From Spirochaetota bacterium (lineage in GTDB: Bacteria; Spirochaetota; UBA4802; JAFGJZ01), in assembly GCA_016934935.1 (NCBI GenBank), contig JAFGRW010000054.1, forward strand, positions 81,900 through 145,899: DNA of 64,000 nucleotides, written 5' to 3'. Shown piece after piece: positions 10,201 to 18,110 of the stretch (the first letter of the stretch is position 1; each line of letters starts with the position of its first letter). Both the position numbers and the translations under genes were made by a program. The notes under the pieces are model-generated. The model was not told the DNA's origin. It made no database searches and worked only from the letters and a program-made list of their open reading frames with translations.

Positions 10201-10443
10201 ATAGCTTTTTATTCCGGAAATGTTTTCAATTTTTTCTTCAATTTTCATTGCAACATTCAGTTCGACATCAGAAGGTGATGCTCCCGGGTATACCGCGCTG
10301 ATTGAGCATCCCGGCTCTTCTACAGGAGGATAACCTTCTTTCTGAATAGCCTGATACATCGTAAAACCTGACAGCAGTACAAATATCGTTATTACGTTTA
10401 CAATAAGAGGATTAGCGATGAAGTATTCGATAATTTTTTTCAT
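7228..10443 (-). CDS. RND-family efflux permease (AcrB/HAE1-like), without adjacent adaptor or outer-membrane genes
   Basis: 1071 aa; IVLGMIVDDAIVISENIHRH, GAIGLSGVVVNDSLIMVDYINQ and other RND TM motifs. Confidence 0.92.
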   Translation of the reverse strand: MKKIIEYFIANPLIVNVITIFVLLSGFTMYQAIQKEGYPPVEEPGCSISAVYPGASPSDVELNVAMKIEEKIENISGIKSYTSTSYENYCQLTVFFENDEDYAEIRDNIRREIDTITDFPEEMTDAPKIHEWGSKYMDLMQIGIYSKEADYSELKKRYEDLKERIEELPHISEVEAWGDRDREIHIKADLDKLNNLYITFNSITEAIRTNNIQISAGSVKETDSEKSLITLSQFEKPYDINDVILRSNLEGDMIKLSDVAKVEDTFADIDSVIRFNGHNGFAMAIYKKEKADIITSVEAVRKVINDYRKEIGTERVGITVLLDNSEQTKSRLSIVKNNALGGLLLVALMLFLFLNFKNALWTVLGIPFSICFGMIFLKASGTTVNSVSLLAMIIVLGMIVDDAIVISENIHRHRILNGTGADSTVKAVLEVGFAVLTTILTTLVAFVPLFFMEGVIGSYVKEVPLVISLLLTGSLLESLFILPSHISHHLTTVQRILLGCTIGAATGYFASQLAGQSLFIGFIASVVGIALFGTLFAFFYKEQTRIEERHYVIALRNIYGRFLTHVLHFRYIALLGLFVILFAGLYLLQNMKFEMFPSVEANRLTIKGETKDNRSVSYTSEKLYEIEKFIETTYNKKTVSSYVSINGTSSNPEKFTLILFLTPESGRDVKTKSIIETLRDKFDKDIFENMNFGTSDGGPVIGNNVEIEISGNNDIDRNNIATMIEEDLKMMNGTNEVFRSDSSSKTQVQIKPRYEEMARLGISPVKLATIIRVAFEGHIVTYLKSPEGDIPYRLVLDDNYRNRVSTLDKLMVQASTRNLYNISSMITVDEKEAVTQIKRYNGKRTATIWAEFDTQKITANEIYTLLSEKYKDIPKKYHGIRINLGGAAELSNEALSSLKSTMIVAVTAIFVLLVFLFRSLSQPFIVIVAIPFGMLGVIFAFNIHGMPMSFMGLMGAIGLSGVVVNDSLIMVDYINQLKKSNDKKSLKEIVICGSTTRLRPIILTTATTFAGLLPTAYGIGGKDQFILPTAISLSWGLFFSTILVLILLPCFYLIEQDISKWTKRAIAIIMQ

Positions 10444-10583
10444 CTGAAAACCTGAACGTGAAATAGAAGATTTAAATTGTATTTAATAAAACAAAATAAC
10501 TGGTGATAGCGCCCTGTTTGTGTAAAAAAAATGGTAAAATATTCTTATCAGAGACAGTATATCTATACAATATTGAAAAATAT

Positions 10584-11300
10584 TCAGCTAAGAGAAGCCT
10601 TCAAGAATCTATCCCAGAGATCGTTGATGATTTTTTTATCAAGATCGTTTTTGAAGCCCCGAAAGTCAGGTTTAAGACTTTTTTTCTTTGTGTTGTATAT
10701 GTCTACAATGCCTAGCCGATCTTTCCCTGATCCGATTTCGACTCTTGAATACATACCATTATATGTGCCTGAATAATAGGCATCAATATCTTCGCTATTA
10801 AGGAATTCGGCAAAATTGATGCCTGTTTTTCCGGCCTGGTCAAGTAAAACATTAGTGCTGATTTCTACTGGATCTTTTTTTGCCAAAACTTCGTTATTTG
10901 CTAATCCGCATCCTGCTTTTGCAAGCCGGTCTGCCTCATCATTCATTGGATCACCTGAGTGGGCTTTTACCTTTACCCATTTGATTTTTATCTCTGACTT
11001 AACAAGCAGGTCGTGATAGGTTTGAGTCAGCGCGGTTTTGCGCTTCCACTCTCCGGTTGCCCAACTTTGAACACCCTGATAATCAAAATAGATTTCACAC
11101 TCATTTACGCCATTATTCGAACACCATTTGAGTGCTTGCAAAACGGCTTCAACTTCACCTGCTACCTGGCGATGGCGTAGACTTTGAGGGTCTGTAACAG
11201 CACCGGAAATTTCTTCCATAATCGTGCCGTTATCCGAGATAACAGCTCCAAAACCGCATTTTCCATTAATAAATGAACCATCGGTGTATATCTTGATCAT
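10584..11300 (-). CDS. Ribonuclease HI domain protein with ~100-aa C-terminal extension
   Basis: MIKIYTDGSF, GEVEAVLQAL, YFDYQGVQ, MNDEADRLAK: all four RNase HI acidic motifs present. Confidence 0.85.
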   Translation of the reverse strand: MIKIYTDGSFINGKCGFGAVISDNGTIMEEISGAVTDPQSLRHRQVAGEVEAVLQALKWCSNNGVNECEIYFDYQGVQSWATGEWKRKTALTQTYHDLLVKSEIKIKWVKVKAHSGDPMNDEADRLAKAGCGLANNEVLAKKDPVEISTNVLLDQAGKTGINFAEFLNSEDIDAYYSGTYNGMYSRVEIGSGKDRLGIVDIYNTKKKSLKPDFRGFKNDLDKKIINDLWDRFLKASLS

Positions 11301-11303
11301 AAA

Positions 11304-12284
11304 TTAACCTTTTAACGAAGCAACAAAATCGATTATCTGATTGGTCTTCTTTTCTGCGGTATCTTTGTAGTCGCCAATATAACCTGATGCGGTATTAAAC
11401 TCATTTATAAAGCCAGCCCGATCATTATTTTCTACTACCTCCATAAGCTCACGGCATGACTGAATATATTTTTTTAAAATCGGAACCGTTTCAGGGTTAA
11501 AAAGTTCAATATCAGCATAAAGTTCAGGATTTTGATTAAGTATTCGACTGGCAAAATCATTACGAATACGGTAAACGGGAGAGGAGTATTCGTTAAAAAT
11601 TTCAGATGGCATTTCAGTTTTCATTAGTGTTTTTATCAATGTAATTGAGGTAAAATGCATAAGCCCCTGAACAACCGACATTATTCTGTCGTGCTCTTCT
11701 GGTGTTGATATCTTGACAACGGCATTTTCTTTGTCAAAAAGATATTTTAGCAAAGTTAGCCACTTATCACCGCGAGAAGGTGTTAATACGATAACCTGTT
11801 TTTCAAAACTTGAAACAGAAGGTCCGAAAACTGGATGGCAGCCGATAACCTCACATTTTGAATTATCGAGCATGCATTTTACCTCTCTTTTCTTTAGAGA
11901 GGTAAGATCCATAAGTAGACCATCCTCTTTTACCAAGGGGGCTACTTTTTTTATCGTTTCCAGTGTCGAAGCTATCGGCACAGTAATAATGACAATATCG
12001 TTTCTTGAGGCGCACTCTTCAATTCCAAGGCTGGTTGATCTTGAAGCGGCTTCACATCTAATCCCGTTGCGTTCAAAAAAATTGGCAAAAAGTTTGCCCA
12101 TACCACCGGTACCGCCTATTATTCCTACGCTTATATCTTTTGTCTGTTTAAAAAAGTTTGGCATTTTCTTATCCTGGTTTATTATATACGAAGTAAAAAC
12201 AGGCGCATCTATAATCCGTCCGAGCGGATTATTTTCCTGATGCAACCTTGAGATCATAAGACTTTTATAAAGCTCTTCTTTCAA
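11304..12284 (-). CDS. tyrA: Prephenate dehydrogenase (with chorismate-mutase-like N-terminus)
   Basis: GIIGGTGGMGKLFANFF Rossmann motif; GCHPVFGPS; HDRIMSVVQGLMHF. Confidence 0.85.
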   Translation of the reverse strand: MKEELYKSLMISRLHQENNPLGRIIDAPVFTSYIINQDKKMPNFFKQTKDISVGIIGGTGGMGKLFANFFERNGIRCEAASRSTSLGIEECASRNDIVIITVPIASTLETIKKVAPLVKEDGLLMDLTSLKKREVKCMLDNSKCEVIGCHPVFGPSVSSFEKQVIVLTPSRGDKWLTLLKYLFDKENAVVKISTPEEHDRIMSVVQGLMHFTSITLIKTLMKTEMPSEIFNEYSSPVYRIRNDFASRILNQNPELYADIELFNPETVPILKKYIQSCRELMEVVENNDRAGFINEFNTASGYIGDYKDTAEKKTNQIIDFVASLKG

Positions 12285-12410
12285 GAAAAATAATTGATTT
12301 ATTAATGCCTTTTTTATACCGATAGTAACATAAAGGGATCAGTGATCCCGAAAAATGTACCGGTAATGTAATATTTGCTGGATAAACCTTCAAAACTAAA
12401 CGGAGTTGCC

Positions 12411-13169
12411 ATGTTTCAGCCCTATTTTGCCCGACTTGAAAAGCATTTAATAAAAATATACCAAACAGGTGATAAGAAAAGTGTAAAGAAGACCGCTAAG
12501 TCTTCTAAAACAGCAGTAAAAAAAAGTACAGAGAAGAGTCTTGTAAAAACCACCAAGGGTGGTGGAGATTACGAGGATCTCATCAAAGCGGTTAACGGAA
12601 TGCTGCCCGAGGGTAACATCATAACACGTAGCAAGATATGTGATTCTACAGGTATATCTGTAGATACGGCCGATTTTATAGTTTCTGAGAAACGCTTTAA
12701 AGGTATGGAGCTTATTTTTTCTGAAGAAATGCCTGTTGAACTTGTTCGTGGCTCGTATAGCATTTGTCAAAAAGTTAACAGAAAACAGTTAGTTGAAACA
12801 TTAATTAATGTCGCTAATTGCAAAAAAGTAGGGCAGTACGAAAAAAAGAACGAGCCGCCTTTTCACGCTTCATTTGTTATTGCCTTTGACTCTACATATC
12901 AGATGGATGAACTGAAGAAAGCGGTTAAGGAAATATATCACGAAAATAGCGTTGATCCCCGTTTCGAAATGGATCTCATGATTGTTCTTGGTAAAGGTAT
13001 TGTGATAAAGGACTGGAGTAAAAAAGGAAACTACATAGCGCTTGATACAAAGGAGGACAGCCTTATGTGGTTCTACATAATCATGAATGAGTATTTGTCC
13101 CTTGCGACCAGTCAGGATTTCGATTTGCGTAATTATATTCGCAATCCAAAAGTGTACGATGAATTTTAA
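12411..13169 (+). CDS. Hypothetical protein, Lys-rich N-terminal linker, C-terminal domain possibly DUF6602-like
   Basis: ATG 12411 with upstream GGAG; C-term EMDLMIVLGKGIVIKDWSKKGNYIALDTKEDSLMWFYIIM. Confidence 0.6.
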   Translation: MFQPYFARLEKHLIKIYQTGDKKSVKKTAKSSKTAVKKSTEKSLVKTTKGGGDYEDLIKAVNGMLPEGNIITRSKICDSTGISVDTADFIVSEKRFKGMELIFSEEMPVELVRGSYSICQKVNRKQLVETLINVANCKKVGQYEKKNEPPFHASFVIAFDSTYQMDELKKAVKEIYHENSVDPRFEMDLMIVLGKGIVIKDWSKKGNYIALDTKEDSLMWFYIIMNEYLSLATSQDFDLRNYIRNPKVYDEF

Positions 13170-13397
13170 TATTAAAGAGTTTCTTAAAAATTCCGACCGT
13201 GCCGGCTTTTGCTGATTTCTATTTTAGCAATTATTCGATAATATGTCGCATAATGATCAGTTTGGAATTTTTTTATCTTATGAGACAGCGCTTTATGTTG
13301 AGGGTTTAAATAGTTATTGACATATCTATGTTCGCGTTTATTATTTAGAGTTAATGTTGAATTTTGTCGAAGTGTATTAGTTAGCTCTGATTATAAG

Positions 13398-13514
13398 TTA
13401 TGGTAATCAATAATAATTAATTATTTAACAAGGAACTTGCGAAAAATTCCTTTATATACGGGATTTATATGCCATAGCCGTTCCAGAAATGGTAATTTTT
13501 CGAAGTTCCCTTAT
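13398..13514 (-). repeat. Copy of dispersed structured repeat family (minus orientation)
   Basis: Reverse complement GGGAACTTCGAAAAATTACCATTTCTGGAACGGCTATGGC...AAAGGAATTTTTCGCAAGTTCCTTGTT...GATTACC matches copies at 52.2, 54.0 and 63.5 kb. Confidence 0.75.
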
Positions 13515-13619
13515 TATATTGTTTCTGTGTTCTTTGCAAGGTCAATAAGGTGTTATGCAATTGTAATAGCAGTTTTTTTGTGTTTGAAGTTTATCTTTAA
13601 TTATATGTTGAGGCATGGT

Positions 13620-14801
13620 ATGAAAGTCAAAGTTTTATCTTTATTTTTATCTTTTTTAATACTCCCGGTTCTGTTTTTATCGTGTTCTTCCGATGATGTC
13701 GAGCCACAGAAAGAGTTACGCGCAAATCAGGATATTATCCTGGTTCTTGATACTTCTCTTTCGATGATTGGAAAGGCCAAAGGTGCTAGAGATATCTTCC
13801 CGCAAGTTAAGGAGCGGACAGCTCGTTTTATTGATACCGTGTCTACCGGTGATACTTTCACTTTTATAACATTTGACACTGAACCCCGGGTTTACCCAAC
13901 CATTAAGGTTAAAAATGAGAGCGATTTGAATGTTATTAAGAGTTTTGTATCTCAAGTTGAAGCCAAGGGGCAGTGGACCTTTACGATGGAGATGTTCCGT
14001 GATGTACTTAAGAAAGCTGATGAAATAAGGCGTTTGAATCTGCTTGAAAAGTCAAAGGCCGAAGAGGAAGGCGTTGAGTTCAATGAAAGAAAACAGATTG
14101 TTATAATATTGAGTGATGCGCTTGATGATCCTCCTCCTTCGCAAAAGAGTGAGAGATTAAGTGTCAAGGATGTGGCAAGTGAGCATACCGGAGAGGATTG
14201 GTTTGTTTATTTTGTAAGCCTTGGTCAATTGACAGATAATGAGAAGCTACAGGCGTTACAAGAGGAGCTTGCCGCAGGTACATCATCGACTGTCGCAGTT
14301 ATTGATGGATCTTCTGATGTCGATACAAGCGTTTCGGAAATAGAAGCAGATGTGAAATCTCAGGAATCCAGTATATCAGGAAGCAGTCGACCGGTTTACA
14401 AGGCAGCATGGTTCTATTTGATATTAATCTTTCTTGTTATACTGGCTATTGGAATAATATACGCAATACATTCTTCAAGAATCAAACTGTCAGGCATGCT
14501 TGAGTACAGAAACAAAGTTGTTTTGGGATCAAAATTTCAGAAGATTAATCTTGAGCGCTATGATGCGCGCAGGATTACCATCGGAAAAGACAGTCTCTGT
14601 GAATTACGTCTTGCTGATTTCGAATCTCATCTTCCGGTGTGTCTGGAGGCAGCTCTTGTTAAAGGTGAATTGTTTGTCTTTGTCAATACAGACAGGGGGA
14701 TTAAGGTTCAGATCACTGAAGGAAAGGGGGATCCGTATCTGAGTGATGGAGCTGTTTTTGAGGCTGGAGGTTACTTATTCAGATATGTAACCCGCAAATA
14801 G
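13620..14801 (+). CDS. Lipoprotein with von Willebrand factor A domain, one TM helix and FHA-like C-terminus
   Basis: Lipobox VLFLSCSSDD from ATG 13620; DIILVLDTSLSMIGKAKG; C-term RRITIGKDSLCELRLADFESHLPVCLEA. Confidence 0.8.
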   Translation: MKVKVLSLFLSFLILPVLFLSCSSDDVEPQKELRANQDIILVLDTSLSMIGKAKGARDIFPQVKERTARFIDTVSTGDTFTFITFDTEPRVYPTIKVKNESDLNVIKSFVSQVEAKGQWTFTMEMFRDVLKKADEIRRLNLLEKSKAEEEGVEFNERKQIVIILSDALDDPPPSQKSERLSVKDVASEHTGEDWFVYFVSLGQLTDNEKLQALQEELAAGTSSTVAVIDGSSDVDTSVSEIEADVKSQESSISGSSRPVYKAAWFYLILIFLVILAIGIIYAIHSSRIKLSGMLEYRNKVVLGSKFQKINLERYDARRITIGKDSLCELRLADFESHLPVCLEAALVKGELFVFVNTDRGIKVQITEGKGDPYLSDGAVFEAGGYLFRYVTRK

Positions 14802-14959
14802 GAGCATGTGCGGGTTGTCAAATAATTTTCAGGACAAAATTGATTAATAGCTTGACAATTAGCTGTTATAAATTAAATTCTATGCGAATGCGCTGTATCT
14901 AAATAGTTAAATGATATTATAGTTGTATCGTTGTTCGAAAAAAATAAGGAGGATTATAC

Positions 14960-16903
14960 ATGTCGATTACAAATTTTCCGCAGAGTCCTAATAAAGTTCA
15001 CCCGGAGATACCTAATGCGGTCGGCTCTCGTAACTCGTTGGCTCAGGAAGGGCGTGACAAGATTAATGAGGCGATTACTATACTTGACGAAACTACCGAC
15101 AAGGTTATGAACCATATAGAACATAAGCTTCCGGAAGAAGTTCTTGTTAAGATGGATATCACCGGTGGTATCCGTGAGAAGCTTTATAATTACATTAACC
15201 AGACATATGTGAACATGTTTAACCGTTACACTGTAACAATGGAAGATGAGTTCATTAAAAAAGTTCGTGATTTCGTAGACCGTGAAGAGTCAAAGGGGCT
15301 GGCTCGTTATACTCCAAGAGAGATGACCGAGTTGCTTGATAAGATAGGTGGCGCGGACAAGTTTAATACAGGTGAAGTTGAGAAGTCAATGATCAACATG
15401 TATGGTCACCTTCAGGGACATATTCAGCGCGGTATGAACGATCTTGAGAATGAGACTAACGCTATTCTTCGCCAAAAGACAGATGTTGGAGCTTTTATCC
15501 GTGGCGAGAATGCATATGCGATTCTTAAGTGTGTTATTAAAGATAACGAAATGAGACCAAAGTATGTTAATGACGTTAAACTGTCTCTGAACATACTTGA
15601 TTCCGAGCTGATATCTCCGATCTATCATTATCAGGTTACTGTAGAGACTCTTTTGAAAGATGCTATACAGAAACATGTTCAGGATTTGATTGATCGTCAG
15701 ATTGATGATCTTAAAGAAGAACTTGTTGATCAGGGCCATTCAGAAATGACCGGGTCGGAAATAATGTTTGAGAAGATCAAGCGTGTCGAAAACTTCACTG
15801 ATGATGAAATGGAAGACGAAAAGTCTAAGCGTTATACTATTCTTGCAAAGAAATTCCTTGATAAGATTGAGGGTTTGCGAGCGGAGATAGATATTGAGGA
15901 TTATGACCCGCTTAATATTCGTGAAAATATCAAGTTCGTTATTGATGAAGAGAATATACGAAACCGCGGTTACAATACAACAATCAATGCTATCACATCG
16001 ATTCTTGATACATCCAAGTTGGGTTATCAGGTTTGTGATAACATGAAAAATGCCCGTGTCTGCTTTATCAAAGAGTACGAGGAACTTGACAAGACTGTTC
16101 TTCCTGATGAGCGATATGATATTAAACTTTGTTATATGGATCAGAATCAGATACGTGAAGCTTGTAAAGAATTTGATCGTCAGATGGATGCTTTCACTCG
16201 CGAGATTCAACTTTTAACAGATGTTGCGGATGCTCATTACCAATCTACCAAGCGTTTTAGAGCTCTTAAGGATTTTGATGATCTTTCAAAACGTCTAATG
16301 AGCCGTGAATGGTTAAGAAGACGTGAAGCTGAGCGTCAGGATCCAGCTTATGTTCACCCTGATGATATCGGTATGCTTTATTGCGAAAACTCTTTTGTAG
16401 AAAAGAATAATAGAACATATGAAGATCGTATTAAATATCTGAAAAACAAGCTTAGACATTTGCGTGAGCATTTAAATAAGATTCATGGTTATCAGAACCC
16501 TGTTGAGCGAGTTATTCTTGATGAAAAAATTCTTTTTGTTACTAAAAAGTTTAACGAGTTCACATATGAGGTTAACCCTCATCATATACAGCCAGGTCTG
16601 ATACTTGACCTTAATGTCACAACAATTAAGCGTAAGCAGTTTATGCTTAAGAATATGGCAAATGTGCTGAATGAGTTTCTTTATGGTGTATCTAAAGGAT
16701 TCCAGGATGCTGCGTTTGCACAGTTCAAAAGACGCAGATCAACTATTCGTACGGATATTGATCAGTCATTTGTTACAGAAGAAGATACAGATAGTATTTT
16801 TCAGATGGCATATGGTGCTGCGGCTGATGCGGCTTCTGATGTCGCTGGAACAGCGGATCTTACACCTAAAAAAGGAAGAGGTTCCGGACTTAAGGAACTT
16901 TAA
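14960..16903 (+). CDS. cfpA: Spirochaetal cytoplasmic filament protein CfpA
   Basis: Recognised by resemblance to treponemal CfpA (MSITNFPQSPNKVHPEIPNAVGSRNSLAQEGR..., 647 aa coiled-coil-rich, strong RBS aaggagg) and by a nearby PPDK-family gene. Confidence 0.75.
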   Translation: MSITNFPQSPNKVHPEIPNAVGSRNSLAQEGRDKINEAITILDETTDKVMNHIEHKLPEEVLVKMDITGGIREKLYNYINQTYVNMFNRYTVTMEDEFIKKVRDFVDREESKGLARYTPREMTELLDKIGGADKFNTGEVEKSMINMYGHLQGHIQRGMNDLENETNAILRQKTDVGAFIRGENAYAILKCVIKDNEMRPKYVNDVKLSLNILDSELISPIYHYQVTVETLLKDAIQKHVQDLIDRQIDDLKEELVDQGHSEMTGSEIMFEKIKRVENFTDDEMEDEKSKRYTILAKKFLDKIEGLRAEIDIEDYDPLNIRENIKFVIDEENIRNRGYNTTINAITSILDTSKLGYQVCDNMKNARVCFIKEYEELDKTVLPDERYDIKLCYMDQNQIREACKEFDRQMDAFTREIQLLTDVADAHYQSTKRFRALKDFDDLSKRLMSREWLRRREAERQDPAYVHPDDIGMLYCENSFVEKNNRTYEDRIKYLKNKLRHLREHLNKIHGYQNPVERVILDEKILFVTKKFNEFTYEVNPHHIQPGLILDLNVTTIKRKQFMLKNMANVLNEFLYGVSKGFQDAAFAQFKRRRSTIRTDIDQSFVTEEDTDSIFQMAYGAAADAASDVAGTADLTPKKGRGSGLKEL

Positions 16904-16928
16904 AAGGCAAACAATAAAAAACAATAAA

Positions 16929-16955
16929 AAGGAGTGCGTGAGCACTCCTTTTTTT
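16929..16955 (+). terminator. Rho-independent terminator after cfpA
   Basis: aaggagtgc-gtga-gcactcctttttttt. Confidence 0.9.
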
Positions 16956-17125
16956 ATTCGTTCAAAGACAGATGTAATTTGTTTCGAAATGTATGAAAAA
17001 AACAGGTTAAGGCAATTAATACTGCTTATATTTAAATTTCATATATCTGTTAACAAAATACTTGCAAAAAATAATCTATTATGAAAAAGTTAAACAGCAT
17101 CTAAATATTTGGGGGAGAATTTATT

Positions 17126-18058
17126 ATGTTAAATTCAACATATTTTGCGCTTGGCTCAAAGAATTCCTTTAATCTTGCTCTGCGACATTTTTACAAGGTT
17201 AATGATTTGATTGATGATATTGAATCTCATCAAAATATTGCAGATTTAATAAATGTCCAACTTGATGAAGAAGAGATTCAAATGGATCAGGTTTTACCTG
17301 TTATAGGTTCAATTATCAGAGATAAGTACCAATATACCTATCATTCCTTTGATATTCCTGTTTCAATAAATGATTTTGCCAAGATAACAGATGAGACTTC
17401 GAAATGGACTGCTTTGGATGTGGTAATGGTGTACTATAATCCTAATGGGCAGATTTATGTGATTAATCCAAAAAATGAGGATGCTTGGGAAAGAGTTCGC
17501 GAACTTGCTTGTGATCATCTTGTTGTAATATACGCAAAATACTTGAAAGGTGATGGGGATTCAAAAATTGAAAAAGAAGCAATAACAGCAATTGAAGAGA
17601 TGATTGCCGGAAAAGATGTTTATATCAATAAAGATTTTGTGGATGCGTCTGTTGCACCACGAAGAGCTGCTAAACCCAGCAAACCTGCTCCGCAGGCTGT
17701 TGCCGGAGCACCTAAACCTACAGGAAAACGTCGGGCTACTCCAAAATATTCTGTGCAGGTTACAAATGAGCTATTTCATAATGGTAATGTTGAGGCATGG
17801 AAAAAAATCATACAGAGTTTTAATGCTAAGCATCCTGACCTGGAAGTTATTATTTTTTATGAGGGTGAGTTGATTAATGATATTAATGCTCTTTTTAAGT
17901 GGGGTAAAGTTAAACACCATGGATTAATCATGTTCCAGGTTGTTGGTGAAAATATTCGAAATGTTTCAAAACTTCAAAAGTATCTATTTGAGGGTGCGAG
18001 CCAACGTTTTGAACAGTTTCTTAAAGGTCAGGTTGGTCAGGTCTTAAATCTTTTTTAA
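17126..18058 (+). CDS. Hypothetical protein (two domains joined by a Pro/Ala/Lys linker), probably spirochaetal
   Basis: 310-aa ORF with gggggag RBS; C-term YSVQVTNELFHNGNVEAWKKIIQSF. Confidence 0.75.
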   Translation: MLNSTYFALGSKNSFNLALRHFYKVNDLIDDIESHQNIADLINVQLDEEEIQMDQVLPVIGSIIRDKYQYTYHSFDIPVSINDFAKITDETSKWTALDVVMVYYNPNGQIYVINPKNEDAWERVRELACDHLVVIYAKYLKGDGDSKIEKEAITAIEEMIAGKDVYINKDFVDASVAPRRAAKPSKPAPQAVAGAPKPTGKRRATPKYSVQVTNELFHNGNVEAWKKIIQSFNAKHPDLEVIIFYEGELINDINALFKWGKVKHHGLIMFQVVGENIRNVSKLQKYLFEGASQRFEQFLKGQVGQVLNLF

Positions 18059-18110
18059 AATTATTTATTGTTATTTAGTCCGGGGTTCCCGGTTATTTTT
18101 GGAGGAGTAG

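Noticed and set aside
15386-16210. Minus-strand ORFs antisense to cfpA
   Set aside because: Antisense shadows of a well-supported CDS with its own RBS and terminator.
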